From the NCBI RefSeq assembly GCF_001984055.1, contig NZ_LYVO01000070.1, forward strand, positions 1-40,097: a stretch of 40,097 nucleotides of DNA. The letters are read 5' to 3'. The translations under genes and the position numbers were made by a program. The first letter of the stretch is position 1. Each line of letters begins with the position of its first letter. The DNA is from Variovorax sp. KK3. GTDB lineage: Bacteria > Pseudomonadota > Gammaproteobacteria > Burkholderiales > Burkholderiaceae_C. Below the pieces are notes generated by a model. The model searched no databases, was not told where the DNA came from, and saw only the letters and a program-made list of their open reading frames with translations. Below, piece by piece: positions 15,147 to 22,755 of this stretch.

Positions 15147-15980
15147 TCAGCCGCGTTTGGCGGCGCGATAGAGGCTGTCGACCTTTGGCACGTTGGCCTT
15201 GAGCTTGGCGATGCGGTCGGTGCCGCTCGGGTGGGTCGACAGGAAGCTCAGGCCGCCCTGGTTCTTGGAGGCCTGCGCCATCTTGTTCCACAGCGAGATC
15301 GAGGCCTCGGGGTCGTAGCCGGCGCGGGCCGCAAGTTCGAGCCCGACCAGGTCGGCATCGGTCTCGTCGCTGCGGCTGAACTTGAGGGTGAGCAGTTGCG
15401 TGCCCGCGCGCGCGGCCAGGTCGCCGGCCTGCCCCAGGCCCAGCAGCTGCGCGCCGATCGACAGCGCAGCGCCGGTGCCGGCGCTCTTGGCGAGGCGGGC
15501 GCGCGCGTGCTCGCGCAGCGCATGCGCCATCTCGTGGCCCATGACCATGGCGACTTCGTCGTCGGTGAGCTTGAGCTGGTCGAGGATGCCGGTGAAGAAG
15601 GCGATCTTGCCGCCCGGCAGGCAGAAGGCGTTGATCTGCTTGCTGCCGATCAGGTTGATCTCCCACTTCCAGCGCGCGGCACGTTCATTCCACTGCGCGG
15701 TGAAGGGAATGAGGCGCGCCGCGATGGCGCGCAGGCGCTGCAGTTGCGGATTGTCGGGACCGGCCAGCGCGCCCTTGGCCTTGGCCTGCGCCAGCAGCTC
15801 GCCGTATTGCTGCACGCCGGCCTGCTCGATGTTCTCGGCCGGCACCAGGTTGCGTGCGACCGAGGACTTGCCCACCTCCACTTGTGCGAAGGTCACCGGC
15901 GCCGCGGCGGCCGCTGCAGCTGCGATCAGGAACGCACGGCGACGCTGCCATGGAGAGCGAGGGGGGCATTGCAGGCACAT
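15147..15980 (-). CDS. M48-family zinc metallopeptidase, exported
   Basis: A 277-residue protein with an Arg-rich N-terminus and an Ala-rich hydrophobic signal segment (residues about 16-32, cleavage near FAQ). The zinc site reads HEMAH at 149-153, with the third ligand probably E206 in SRSDETDAD. The INAFCLPGGKIAFFTGIL block is the M48 (HtpX/Oma1/BepA/LoiP) signature. It probably works in the periplasm on damaged or misassembled envelope proteins. There are no TPR repeats, so it is closer to the short LoiP/YcaL-like type than to BepA. Its promoter region is shared with the divergent ampG-like gene. Confidence 0.9.
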   Translation of the reverse strand: MCLQCPPRSPWQRRRAFLIAAAAAAAAPVTFAQVEVGKSSVARNLVPAENIEQAGVQQYGELLAQAKAKGALAGPDNPQLQRLRAIAARLIPFTAQWNERAARWKWEINLIGSKQINAFCLPGGKIAFFTGILDQLKLTDDEVAMVMGHEMAHALREHARARLAKSAGTGAALSIGAQLLGLGQAGDLAARAGTQLLTLKFSRSDETDADLVGLELAARAGYDPEASISLWNKMAQASKNQGGLSFLSTHPSGTDRIAKLKANVPKVDSLYRAAKRG

Positions 15981-16016
15981 GCGGGAATAATAAGAGAGCC
16001 TCCATCGCTTTCCTTC

Positions 16017-17375
16017 ATGTCCGCATCCCCGGCCGAGTCCGATCCCCCTGCCCTGCCCTGGCGCGATGCGCTCAAGGTCTACCTCGAACCCGCGACCCTG
16101 CGCATGCTGGCGCTGGGCTTCTCCGCGGGCCTGCCGCTGCTGCTGGTGCTGGGCACCCTGAGCTTCCGGCTGCGCGAGGCCGGCATCGACCGCACCACCA
16201 TCGGCTACCTCAGCTGGGTCGGCCTGGCCTACGGATTCAAGTGGGTGTGGGCACCGCTGGTCGACCGCCTGCCGGTGCCGCCGCTGACCACCTTGCTGGG
16301 CCGGCGGCGCGGATGGTTGCTGCTGGCGCAGCTGCTGGTGATCGCGGGCCTGGTGGGCATGGCGTTCAACGATCCGCGCGCCGGGCTCGCACCGCTGATC
16401 TGGTGCGCGCTGCTGGTGGCTTTCGGCTCGGCCACGCAGGACATCGCACTGGACGCCTTTCGCATCGAATCGGCGGCCACGCGCAAGCAGGCGGCCCTGG
16501 CGGCGGCCTACCAGACCGGGTATCGGCTGGCCATGATCTGGGCCGGCGCCGGCGTGCTCTGGATCGCGGCGTGGGCCGAGATCGCCGGCAGCGCCGGCTA
16601 CCAGAACGGTGCCTGGAAAGCCGCCTATCTGGCGATGGCCGCATCGATGGCGATCGGCGTCATCACGGTGCTGCTGTCGCCCGAGCCCGCGCGCGTGGCA
16701 CTGCCCAAGGCGAAGAACATGGGCGAGTGGCTCGAAAGCGCGCTGATCGAGCCATTCGCCGATTTCTTCAGGCGCTACCGCTGGCAGGCGGCGCTGATCC
16801 TGGCGCTGATCGCCATCTACCGGATCAGCGACGTGGTGATGGGCATCATGGCCAACCCTTTCTACGTGGACATGGGCTTCACCAAGGACGAGGTCGCCAC
16901 CGTCAGCAAGATCTACGGCGTGGTCATGACCCTGGTCGGCGCCTTCGTCGGAGGCGTGCTGTCGATGCGCCTGGGCGTGATGCGTGTGCTGATGCTGGGT
17001 GCGGTGCTCAGTGCGGCCAGCAACCTGCTGTTCGCCGCGCTGGCGACGCGCGGGCACGACCTGACGGCACTGGTGCTGGTGGTGTCGGCCGACAACCTGG
17101 CCGGCGGCATCGCCTCGGCGGCCTTCATCGCCTACCTGTCGAGCCTGACCAACGTGAGCTATTCGGCGACCCAGTACGCGCTGTTCAGCTCGCTGATGCT
17201 GTTGCTGCCGAAGTTCATCGCCGGGTACTCGGGGGCTTTTGTCGACGCTTACGGATATCACGCCTTCTTCGTCGGGACGGCGGCCCTGGGAGTGCCGGTG
17301 TTGCTGCTGGTGGCACTTGCAGCGAAAAAGGCACCGGCGCAGCGGACGACAGTCGGAGCCAAAACGGCGCCATAA
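16017..17375 (+). CDS. ampG: AmpG-like muropeptide permease (MFS)
   Basis: A 452-residue polytopic inner-membrane protein with about 12 hydrophobic segments. The opening LKVYLEPATLRMLALGFSAGLPLLLVLGTLSFRLREAGI, the motif LAYGFKWVWAPLVDR and the block GSATQDIALDAFRIE are typical of AmpG, which imports anhydro-muropeptides for cell-wall recycling and so feeds AmpR-type beta-lactamase sensing. The C-terminus is short, so it has fewer helices than the 14 of E. coli AmpG. It is divergent from the M48 peptidase gene with a 36-nt gap. Its stop codon is inside the palindrome at 17359-17389. Confidence 0.9.
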   Translation: MSASPAESDPPALPWRDALKVYLEPATLRMLALGFSAGLPLLLVLGTLSFRLREAGIDRTTIGYLSWVGLAYGFKWVWAPLVDRLPVPPLTTLLGRRRGWLLLAQLLVIAGLVGMAFNDPRAGLAPLIWCALLVAFGSATQDIALDAFRIESAATRKQAALAAAYQTGYRLAMIWAGAGVLWIAAWAEIAGSAGYQNGAWKAAYLAMAASMAIGVITVLLSPEPARVALPKAKNMGEWLESALIEPFADFFRRYRWQAALILALIAIYRISDVVMGIMANPFYVDMGFTKDEVATVSKIYGVVMTLVGAFVGGVLSMRLGVMRVLMLGAVLSAASNLLFAALATRGHDLTALVLVVSADNLAGGIASAAFIAYLSSLTNVSYSATQYALFSSLMLLLPKFIAGYSGAFVDAYGYHAFFVGTAALGVPVLLLVALAAKKAPAQRTTVGAKTAP

Positions 17376-17389
17376 TGGCGCCGTTTTGG
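17359..17389. promoter_or_regulatory. 31-nt perfect palindrome over the ampG stop
   Basis: Arms of 15 bp (CCAAAACGGCGCCAT and its reverse complement) surround a single central A at 17374, which is part of the ampG TAA stop. It ends 11 nt before the antitoxin ATG and overlaps its GGAG. It could be a bidirectional terminator (GC stem with flanking A4/T4). It could equally be the operator at which a ribbon-helix-helix antitoxin represses its own operon. Position and symmetry suit both uses. Confidence 0.7.
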
Positions 17390-17400
17390 AGATCGATACC

Positions 17401-17718
17401 ATGGCCACGTTATCCATCAAGGACGTCCCGGACGACCTTGCCGAACGACTACGACAGCGCGCGTCGCGCAACCACCGCTCGCTGCAGGGCGAGCTGATGG
17501 CAATCATCCAACAGGCCATGCAGCCGGCGCAGTCGGCGCTGCAACCCGCGCCGGCGCCCGAAGTCGTCGGCGTGGGCTTTGGCGGCCTGCCGATCCTTCG
17601 CAACGGCAGCAAGTCGCTCGAGCAGCTGGCGGCCGAGCACCGTGAGCGATTTCCGCAACCCGTCGACAAAGGGCCCTACGCGGTCGACATCATTCGCTCG
17701 GAGCGCGACGCACGATGA
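17401..17718 (+). CDS. FitA/VapB-like ribbon-helix-helix antitoxin
   Basis: A 105-residue protein. Residues 3-40 (ATLSIKDVPDDLAERLRQRA and following) are a classical FitA-type ribbon-helix-helix DNA-binding domain, where the strand residues TLSIKDVP contact DNA. The Pro/Ala-rich linker (44-55) and acidic/basic C-terminus would wrap the toxin. GGAG lies 9 nt before the ATG. Its TGA overlaps the toxin ATG (ATGA), the usual coupling in type II modules. It should neutralise the PIN RNase and repress the operon, probably at the palindrome just upstream. Confidence 0.9.
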   Translation: MATLSIKDVPDDLAERLRQRASRNHRSLQGELMAIIQQAMQPAQSALQPAPAPEVVGVGFGGLPILRNGSKSLEQLAAEHRERFPQPVDKGPYAVDIIRSERDAR

Positions 17719-18158
17719 GCGCGCCGTCCTCCGCCCTCTACGTCGCCGAGCCCCCAGCGGTCTTCGCGTTGCGGCCGCCCATGGTGGTCGACTGCAGTGC
17801 GCTGAGCGCGGTGCTGTTCGACGAGCCCACGCGCGACGAGGCACTGGCACGGCTGTTCGGCCATCGCTTGCATGCACCCAACCTGCTCGGTCACGAGATT
17901 TCGAGCGTCGCCCTCAAGAAACGTCGCTTCGACTGGCCGCACGAACTGCTGTCGCAAGCGCTGGCCGACTACTCGGCGCTCGACATCTCGCTGCATGCGG
18001 TCGACCCGCTGGCCCAATACGAGCTGGCAGCTCGTTATGAGCTTTCTGCCTACGACGCCGGCTACCTCTGGCTGGCCGCCGAACTCAAGGCACCGCTCGC
18101 GACCTTCGACCGCCGGCTCGCCGAGGCCGCACAGGCGCACCTGGGTTCCTTGTCCTGA
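17715..18158 (+). CDS. PIN-domain toxin (VapC/FitB-like RNase)
   Basis: A 147-residue PIN-domain protein predicted to cleave RNA with Mg2+. The acidic residues are visible as D26 (MVVDCSAL), E61 (NLLGHEISS), D114 (LSAYDAGYLWLA) and D132 (LATFDRRLA). The N-terminus is about 20 residues longer than most VapC proteins; an internal Met at 23 would give a conventional length. The ATGA overlap with the antitoxin supports the longer start. As a chromosomal type II module it may serve stress adaptation or simply plasmid-like persistence. Confidence 0.9.
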   Translation: MSAPSSALYVAEPPAVFALRPPMVVDCSALSAVLFDEPTRDEALARLFGHRLHAPNLLGHEISSVALKKRRFDWPHELLSQALADYSALDISLHAVDPLAQYELAARYELSAYDAGYLWLAAELKAPLATFDRRLAEAAQAHLGSLS

Positions 18159-18253
18159 CGGCGCCGTAGGACATTCACGGCACCGTCGAAGCTGATCCAG
18201 CTGTTAGTCTTTCAACGTATCTACGTCGCATCTCACGTCCTTTTCAATCTGCC

Positions 18254-19450
18254 GTGCCGCCCTCCCGCATTCCACCCCTCCAGATCAGCGCCTTCACCGC
18301 AACCTCGGCCGTCGGCGTCGGCAAGGAAGCCCTCGCCGCCGCGCTCGCCCAGTCGAAAAGCGGCCTGCGCGCCAACGACTTCGGCGCCGAGCCGCTGCCC
18401 ACCTGGATCGGCCGCGTCGACGGCCTCGAAGAAACCAGCCTGCCGGAAGACCTGGCGCACTGGGACTGCCGCAACAACCGCCTGGCCTGGCTGGGCCTGC
18501 AGGCCGACGGATTTCTCGAGGCGGTGGCCGCGGCGCGCCAACGCCACGGGCCGGCGCGCATCGCCCTGATCCTCGGCACCTCGACCTCGAGCATCGGCGA
18601 GACCGAACTGGCCTACACGCAGCTCACCGCCGACGGCCGCTTTCCCGACGAGCAGCGGCGGCCGAAGGTGCATACGCCCCATTCGCTCGCGATGTTCGTG
18701 CAGGAAGCGCTGGGCCTCGAAGGGCCGGTCGAAACCCTGTCGACGGCTTGCTCGTCCAGCGCCAAGGTGTTCGCCTCGGCCGAGCGCCTGATCCGCCTGG
18801 GCCTGGTCGACGCGGCCGTGGTGGGTGGTGTCGACACGCTGTGCGGCAGCGTGCTCTTCGGCTTCAACTCGCTCGAACTGGTGTCGCCCCAACCCTGCCG
18901 CCCCTTCGATGCCGAGCGCAACGGCATCAGCCTGGGCGAGGCCGCGGGCTTCGCGCTGCTCGAACGCGGCCGCGGCCGGCTGGAGCTGCTGGGCTACGGC
19001 GAGGCCAGCGACGCCCACCACATGTCCACGCCGCATCCCGAAGGCCTGGGCGCCGAGCGCGCACTGGACGACGCGCTGGCACGCGCCGGCCTCACGCCCG
19101 ACGCGATCGACTACATCAACATGCACGGCACCGCCAGCAGCAAGAACGACGAGGTCGAGGGCGCGCTGGTGGCGCGCCGCTTCCCGCCCGGCACGCACGC
19201 CAGCTCGACCAAGGGCTTCACCGGCCACACGCTGGGCGCGGCCGGCATTGTCGAGGCCGTGATCAGCCTGCTCGCGATCGAGCGGGGCCTGCTGCCGGGC
19301 ACCGTCAACACCACCGTGCCCGACCCGGGCTGCGGGCCGCAAATCCGGCTGCAGCCGGCGCAGGGCGAGGTGCGCCATGCGCTTTCGAACTCCTTCGGGT
19401 TCGGCGGCAACAACTGTTCGCTGGTGTTCGGCAAGGGGGTCGCGGCATGA
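18254..19450 (+). CDS. Beta-ketoacyl-ACP synthase (FabF/type II PKS-like)
   Basis: A 398-residue condensing enzyme of the KAS I/II family. The Cys-His-His triad reads C166 (LSTACSSSAKV), H291 (NMHGTASSKND) and H325 (GFTGHTLGAAG), with K320 conserved. It would extend an ACP-bound chain by decarboxylative condensation. The start is a GTG with a weak ribosome-binding site, so the N-terminus is uncertain by several residues. Its stop overlaps the next gene (ATGA), which encodes a chain-length-factor-like partner. This pairing is typical of aryl polyene and related type II systems, but no ACP, ketoreductase or dehydratase gene is nearby. Confidence 0.92.
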   Translation: MPPSRIPPLQISAFTATSAVGVGKEALAAALAQSKSGLRANDFGAEPLPTWIGRVDGLEETSLPEDLAHWDCRNNRLAWLGLQADGFLEAVAAARQRHGPARIALILGTSTSSIGETELAYTQLTADGRFPDEQRRPKVHTPHSLAMFVQEALGLEGPVETLSTACSSSAKVFASAERLIRLGLVDAAVVGGVDTLCGSVLFGFNSLELVSPQPCRPFDAERNGISLGEAAGFALLERGRGRLELLGYGEASDAHHMSTPHPEGLGAERALDDALARAGLTPDAIDYINMHGTASSKNDEVEGALVARRFPPGTHASSTKGFTGHTLGAAGIVEAVISLLAIERGLLPGTVNTTVPDPGCGPQIRLQPAQGEVRHALSNSFGFGGNNCSLVFGKGVAA

Positions 19451-20262
19451 GCACAGCCAGGCCGACCCCCACGCTGTACATCGAGGGCCCAGCCTTCTGG
19501 TCGCCCGCCTTGCCGGGCTGGGAAACGGCCCGTGCCGTGTTCCGCGGCCAGGGCCAGCCGGCCGACCCGCCCGCCAGGCGCCCGTCGCCGCAGCTGCTGG
19601 CACCCGCCGAACGCCGGCGTGCGCCCGACACCGTCGCCCTGGCGCTCGAAGTCTCGTCCGCGGCCATCGCCGCGTCGGGCCGCGACGCCAAGGATCTGCC
19701 CTGCGTGTTCGCTTCGGCCCATGGCGACCTGGGCATCAACGACTACATGTGCGGCACCTTGGCGGCCGACCCCAAGCTGCTGTCGCCGATCAAGTTCCAC
19801 AACTCGGTGCACAACGCGGCCGTCGGCTACTGGACCATCGGCACCGGCTGCAATGCCGCGAGCAATTCGCTGACCGCCTACGGCCACACCTTCGCGGCCG
19901 GCCTGCTCGAAGCGGCGGCGCAGTGTGCGGCCGATGGGCAGGCGGTGCTGCTGGCCGGCTTCGACATCCCGTCCGTGGGCGCGCTGGGCACGGTGATCGA
20001 CAGCCGCGAGCTGCTGGCGGTGGCCGTCGTGGTGGCGCCCGAACGCACCGCGCGCACGGTGGCCGCCTTCGACTGGTCGCTCGCGGCCGGCACGCCGGCG
20101 ACGCCACGCGCGTTGACGCCCGCCTCGGAGGCGCTCGCGTCCAACGCGATGGCCGACGCCCTGCCCTTCTTCGAGGCCCTCGCGCGCAGCGAGGCCGGGC
20201 CGCTGGACCTGCCGCTGGGCGACCGCCTGGCGCTGCGGTTGCAGCTCACACCACAAGGCTGA
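19447..20262 (+). CDS. Ketoacyl-synthase chain-length-factor-like protein (PF13723 type)
   Basis: A 271-residue half-length ketoacyl-synthase homologue, like the chain length factors of aryl polyene clusters. The diagnostic segment KFHNSVHNAAVGYWTIGTG is present. A Cys (C135, TGCNAASNS) sits near where the synthase nucleophile would align, but the C-terminal half with the catalytic His pair is absent, so it should not condense by itself. It probably pairs with the preceding synthase and sets chain length or substrate choice. The ATGA overlap with that gene supports a heterodimer made in equal amounts. Confidence 0.85.
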   Translation: MSTARPTPTLYIEGPAFWSPALPGWETARAVFRGQGQPADPPARRPSPQLLAPAERRRAPDTVALALEVSSAAIAASGRDAKDLPCVFASAHGDLGINDYMCGTLAADPKLLSPIKFHNSVHNAAVGYWTIGTGCNAASNSLTAYGHTFAAGLLEAAAQCAADGQAVLLAGFDIPSVGALGTVIDSRELLAVAVVVAPERTARTVAAFDWSLAAGTPATPRALTPASEALASNAMADALPFFEALARSEAGPLDLPLGDRLALRLQLTPQG

Positions 20263-20267
20263 CCACC

Positions 20268-21887
20268 ATGACACCCGCCCCCTCCCGCCACGACGTCGTG
20301 ATCATGGGCGGAGGGCTCGCGGGGCTGACGCTCGCGCTGCAGCTGCGGCAGCGGCTCGGCGACATCGACGTGGTGGTGCTCGAACGCCGCGCGCACCCGG
20401 TGCCGCATGCGGCGCACAAAGTGGGCGAATCGTCAGTGGAGATCGGCGCGCACTATTTCGACACGGTGCTGGGGCTGAAGCCGCACATGCATGGCGAGCA
20501 GCTGCGCAAGTTCGGCTTTCGCTTCTTCTTCAGCGAGGGCCGCCGCGACATCGACCAGGTGACGGAGATCGGCGCCAGCCGCTATCTGTCGGTGCCCAGC
20601 TACCAGATCGACCGCGGCATCTTCGAGAACTTCCTGGCCGAAGAAGCCGCCCGCGCCGGCGTTCGATTCATCGACGATGCAATGGTGCGCCGCATCGACC
20701 TGGCCGACGACCCGCGCGAGTTGCACCGGCTCGAATGGACGCAGGGCGGCGAGACGCATGTGGTGCACGCACGCTGGCTGGTCGACGCTTGCGGCCGCGC
20801 CGGGCTGCTCAAGCGCAAGCTGGCGCTCGCGCAGCCCAACGACCACGACTGCCATGCCGTGTGGTTCCGCATCGGGGCCCGCATCACCATCGACGACTGG
20901 TCCGACAACGCCGAATGGCAGGCCCGCTGCGAGCCGCAGGCGCGGTGGCTGTCGACCAACCACCTGGTGGGCACCGGCTACTGGGTCTGGCTGATTCCGC
21001 TGGCCTCGGGCTCGCATTCGGTGGGCATCGTGGCGGACCCGCGTGCGCATCCGCTGGAAACGATGGACAGCTTCGACAAGGCGATGAACTGGTTCCGCGA
21101 ATGGCAGCCGCGCCTGTTCGACGAGCTCGACGGCCAGCGTCACCTGCTGCAGGACTTCGCGTTCTTTCGCAATTTCTCTTATGGCTGCAAGCAGGTGTTT
21201 TCGGGCCAGCGCTGGGCGCTGACCGGCGAGGCGGGGTTGTTCCTCGACCCCTTTTACTCGCCGGGCAGCGACTTCATCGCGATGAGCAACACCTACATCA
21301 CCGACCTGATCGCGCACGACCGCGCCGGCCATGCGGTGGCGGCGCGGGCCCAGCTCTACGACCAGATCTACCACTCGTTCTACGAAAGCACGCTCGCGCT
21401 TTACCGCAACCAGTACACGCTGTTCGGCGACCCGGAGGTGCTGCCTGCCAAGGTGATCTGGGACTACACCTACTACTGGGGCGTGCTCTCGCAGATCTTC
21501 TTTCAGCAGCGCCTGACCGACCTGGCGCTGCTCGGCACGGTGCGCGATGAGTTGCAGCACTGCCAGCGCCTGAACGTCGCGATGCAGGACTTCCTGCGCG
21601 CGTGGTCGGCCCGGAGCGCCAAGCGCAATCGGGCGGTGATGCTGGACCAGGCAGCGCTGCCCTGGTTCGCCGAACTCAACCGCAGCCTGAACGACCGGCT
21701 GGACGACGAGGCCTTCAAGACACGCGTGCGTGCATCGGCCGCCCAGCTGCAGGCGCTCGCCACCGAGATCATGCAGCGCGCTTGCGACGAGCATCCGGCG
21801 CTGGACAATGGCGCCCTGCTAGCCGTCCTGGCCGCGCACGCCGACACTCCGGTCGCCCCTGCCGCACCCATGCTGTTCGCTCTGTGA
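20268..21887 (+). CDS. FAD-dependent halogenase-like flavoprotein
   Basis: A 539-residue flavoprotein of the tryptophan-halogenase/FAD monooxygenase superfamily. The FAD-binding GxGxxG lies at 14-19 (MGGGLAGL). The KVGES motif at 51-55 matches the flavin-loop motif of pyrrole and phenolic halogenases. WVWLIP at 239-244 fits the WxWxIP halogenase fingerprint. F325-x-x-P328-x-x-S331-x-G333 fits the second fingerprint (FxxPxxSxG). The gene begins 5 nt after the chain-length-factor gene. It may halogenate or hydroxylate a carrier-bound or aromatic product of the synthase pair. Related proteins are often labelled only as oxidoreductases, and chemistry cannot be decided from motifs alone. Confidence 0.75.
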   Translation: MTPAPSRHDVVIMGGGLAGLTLALQLRQRLGDIDVVVLERRAHPVPHAAHKVGESSVEIGAHYFDTVLGLKPHMHGEQLRKFGFRFFFSEGRRDIDQVTEIGASRYLSVPSYQIDRGIFENFLAEEAARAGVRFIDDAMVRRIDLADDPRELHRLEWTQGGETHVVHARWLVDACGRAGLLKRKLALAQPNDHDCHAVWFRIGARITIDDWSDNAEWQARCEPQARWLSTNHLVGTGYWVWLIPLASGSHSVGIVADPRAHPLETMDSFDKAMNWFREWQPRLFDELDGQRHLLQDFAFFRNFSYGCKQVFSGQRWALTGEAGLFLDPFYSPGSDFIAMSNTYITDLIAHDRAGHAVAARAQLYDQIYHSFYESTLALYRNQYTLFGDPEVLPAKVIWDYTYYWGVLSQIFFQQRLTDLALLGTVRDELQHCQRLNVAMQDFLRAWSARSAKRNRAVMLDQAALPWFAELNRSLNDRLDDEAFKTRVRASAAQLQALATEIMQRACDEHPALDNGALLAVLAAHADTPVAPAAPMLFAL

Positions 21888-21909
21888 GCGGATACGAGTG
21901 GCAGCAAGG

Positions 21910-21927
21910 TTTACGGCATCTTTACGG
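21910..21927 (+). promoter_or_regulatory. Direct repeats, probable response-regulator binding site
   Basis: Two TTTACGG heptamers (21910-21916 and 21921-21927) are spaced 11 bp start to start, one helical turn. This is the normal arrangement for a head-to-tail OmpR-family dimer. They lie about 100 nt before the response-regulator ATG, in the only promoter-sized gap of this region, so autoregulation of the two-component system is the simplest reading. Confidence 0.55.
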
Positions 21928-22026
21928 AGCGTTCAAGCCTGCTTGTCGCCGCGCGACGACGCTCGAGACAACCCCACCGGCCCCGCGCCGGACCTTTGAC
22001 AACCGCAGTGCCGTGCGAGGAGAACG

Positions 22027-22743
22027 ATGAGCACCCCCCAGCTCCTGATGATCGAAGACGACGCCCGCCTCGCGCAGATGGTGGGCGAATACCTCACGCA
22101 ATCGGGCTTCGGCTTTCACCACGCCCTGGACGGCGGCAGCGGCCTCGACATGCTGCAGCAGCGCTCGCCCGACCTGGTGATCCTCGACCTGATGCTGCCC
22201 GACACCGACGGCCTCGAGGTCTGCCGCCGCATCCGTGCGCTGCCCAACAACGCGCTGGCGAAGGTCGCCGTGCTGATGCTCACGGCCAAGGGCGATCCGA
22301 TGGACCGCATCATCGGCCTCGAGATCGGCGCCGACGACTACCTGCCGAAGCCCTTCGAGCCACGCGAGCTGCTGGCGCGCATCCGCGCGGTGCTGCGCCG
22401 GCGCAGCGAGACCGGCAGCGACGCGACGCCCGCCGCGGTGATGCGCTTCGGCTCGCTCGAGATCGACCGCAACGCGCGCAGCGTGACCGTGGCCGGCGCG
22501 GCGGCGGAGCTGACGTCCTACCAGTTCGACCTGCTGGTGACCATGGCCGAGCGCGCCGGCCGGGTGTTGACGCGCGACCAGATCATGGAGGCCGTGCGCG
22601 GCCGTGAGCTGGAAGCATTCGACCGCTCGATCGACGTGCACATGGGCCGCATCCGTGCGGCGATCGAGGTCGATGCCAAGAATCCGAAGCGCATCCTGAC
22701 GGTGCGCGGCGTCGGCTACGTCTTCGCCAAGCAGCAGGACTAG
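22027..22743 (+). CDS. OmpR-family response regulator
   Basis: A 238-residue two-domain regulator. The receiver domain (5-120) has the acidic pair E10-D11-D12, the phospho-acceptor D54 (LVILDLMLP), the conserved Thr/Lys in MLTAKGDP and the DDYLPKPF segment. The C-terminal winged helix (about 135-235) ends with the family motif KRILTVRGVGYVF. GAGGAGAACG precedes the ATG. It is followed after 12 nt by its sensor kinase. It resembles RstA/OmpR-like regulators of envelope functions; the signal and regulon are unknown. The downstream O-antigen-ligase-like gene and the upstream cassette are possible local targets. Confidence 0.95.
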   Translation: MSTPQLLMIEDDARLAQMVGEYLTQSGFGFHHALDGGSGLDMLQQRSPDLVILDLMLPDTDGLEVCRRIRALPNNALAKVAVLMLTAKGDPMDRIIGLEIGADDYLPKPFEPRELLARIRAVLRRRSETGSDATPAAVMRFGSLEIDRNARSVTVAGAAAELTSYQFDLLVTMAERAGRVLTRDQIMEAVRGRELEAFDRSIDVHMGRIRAAIEVDAKNPKRILTVRGVGYVFAKQQD

Positions 22744-22755
22744 GGCCGTCTCGAC

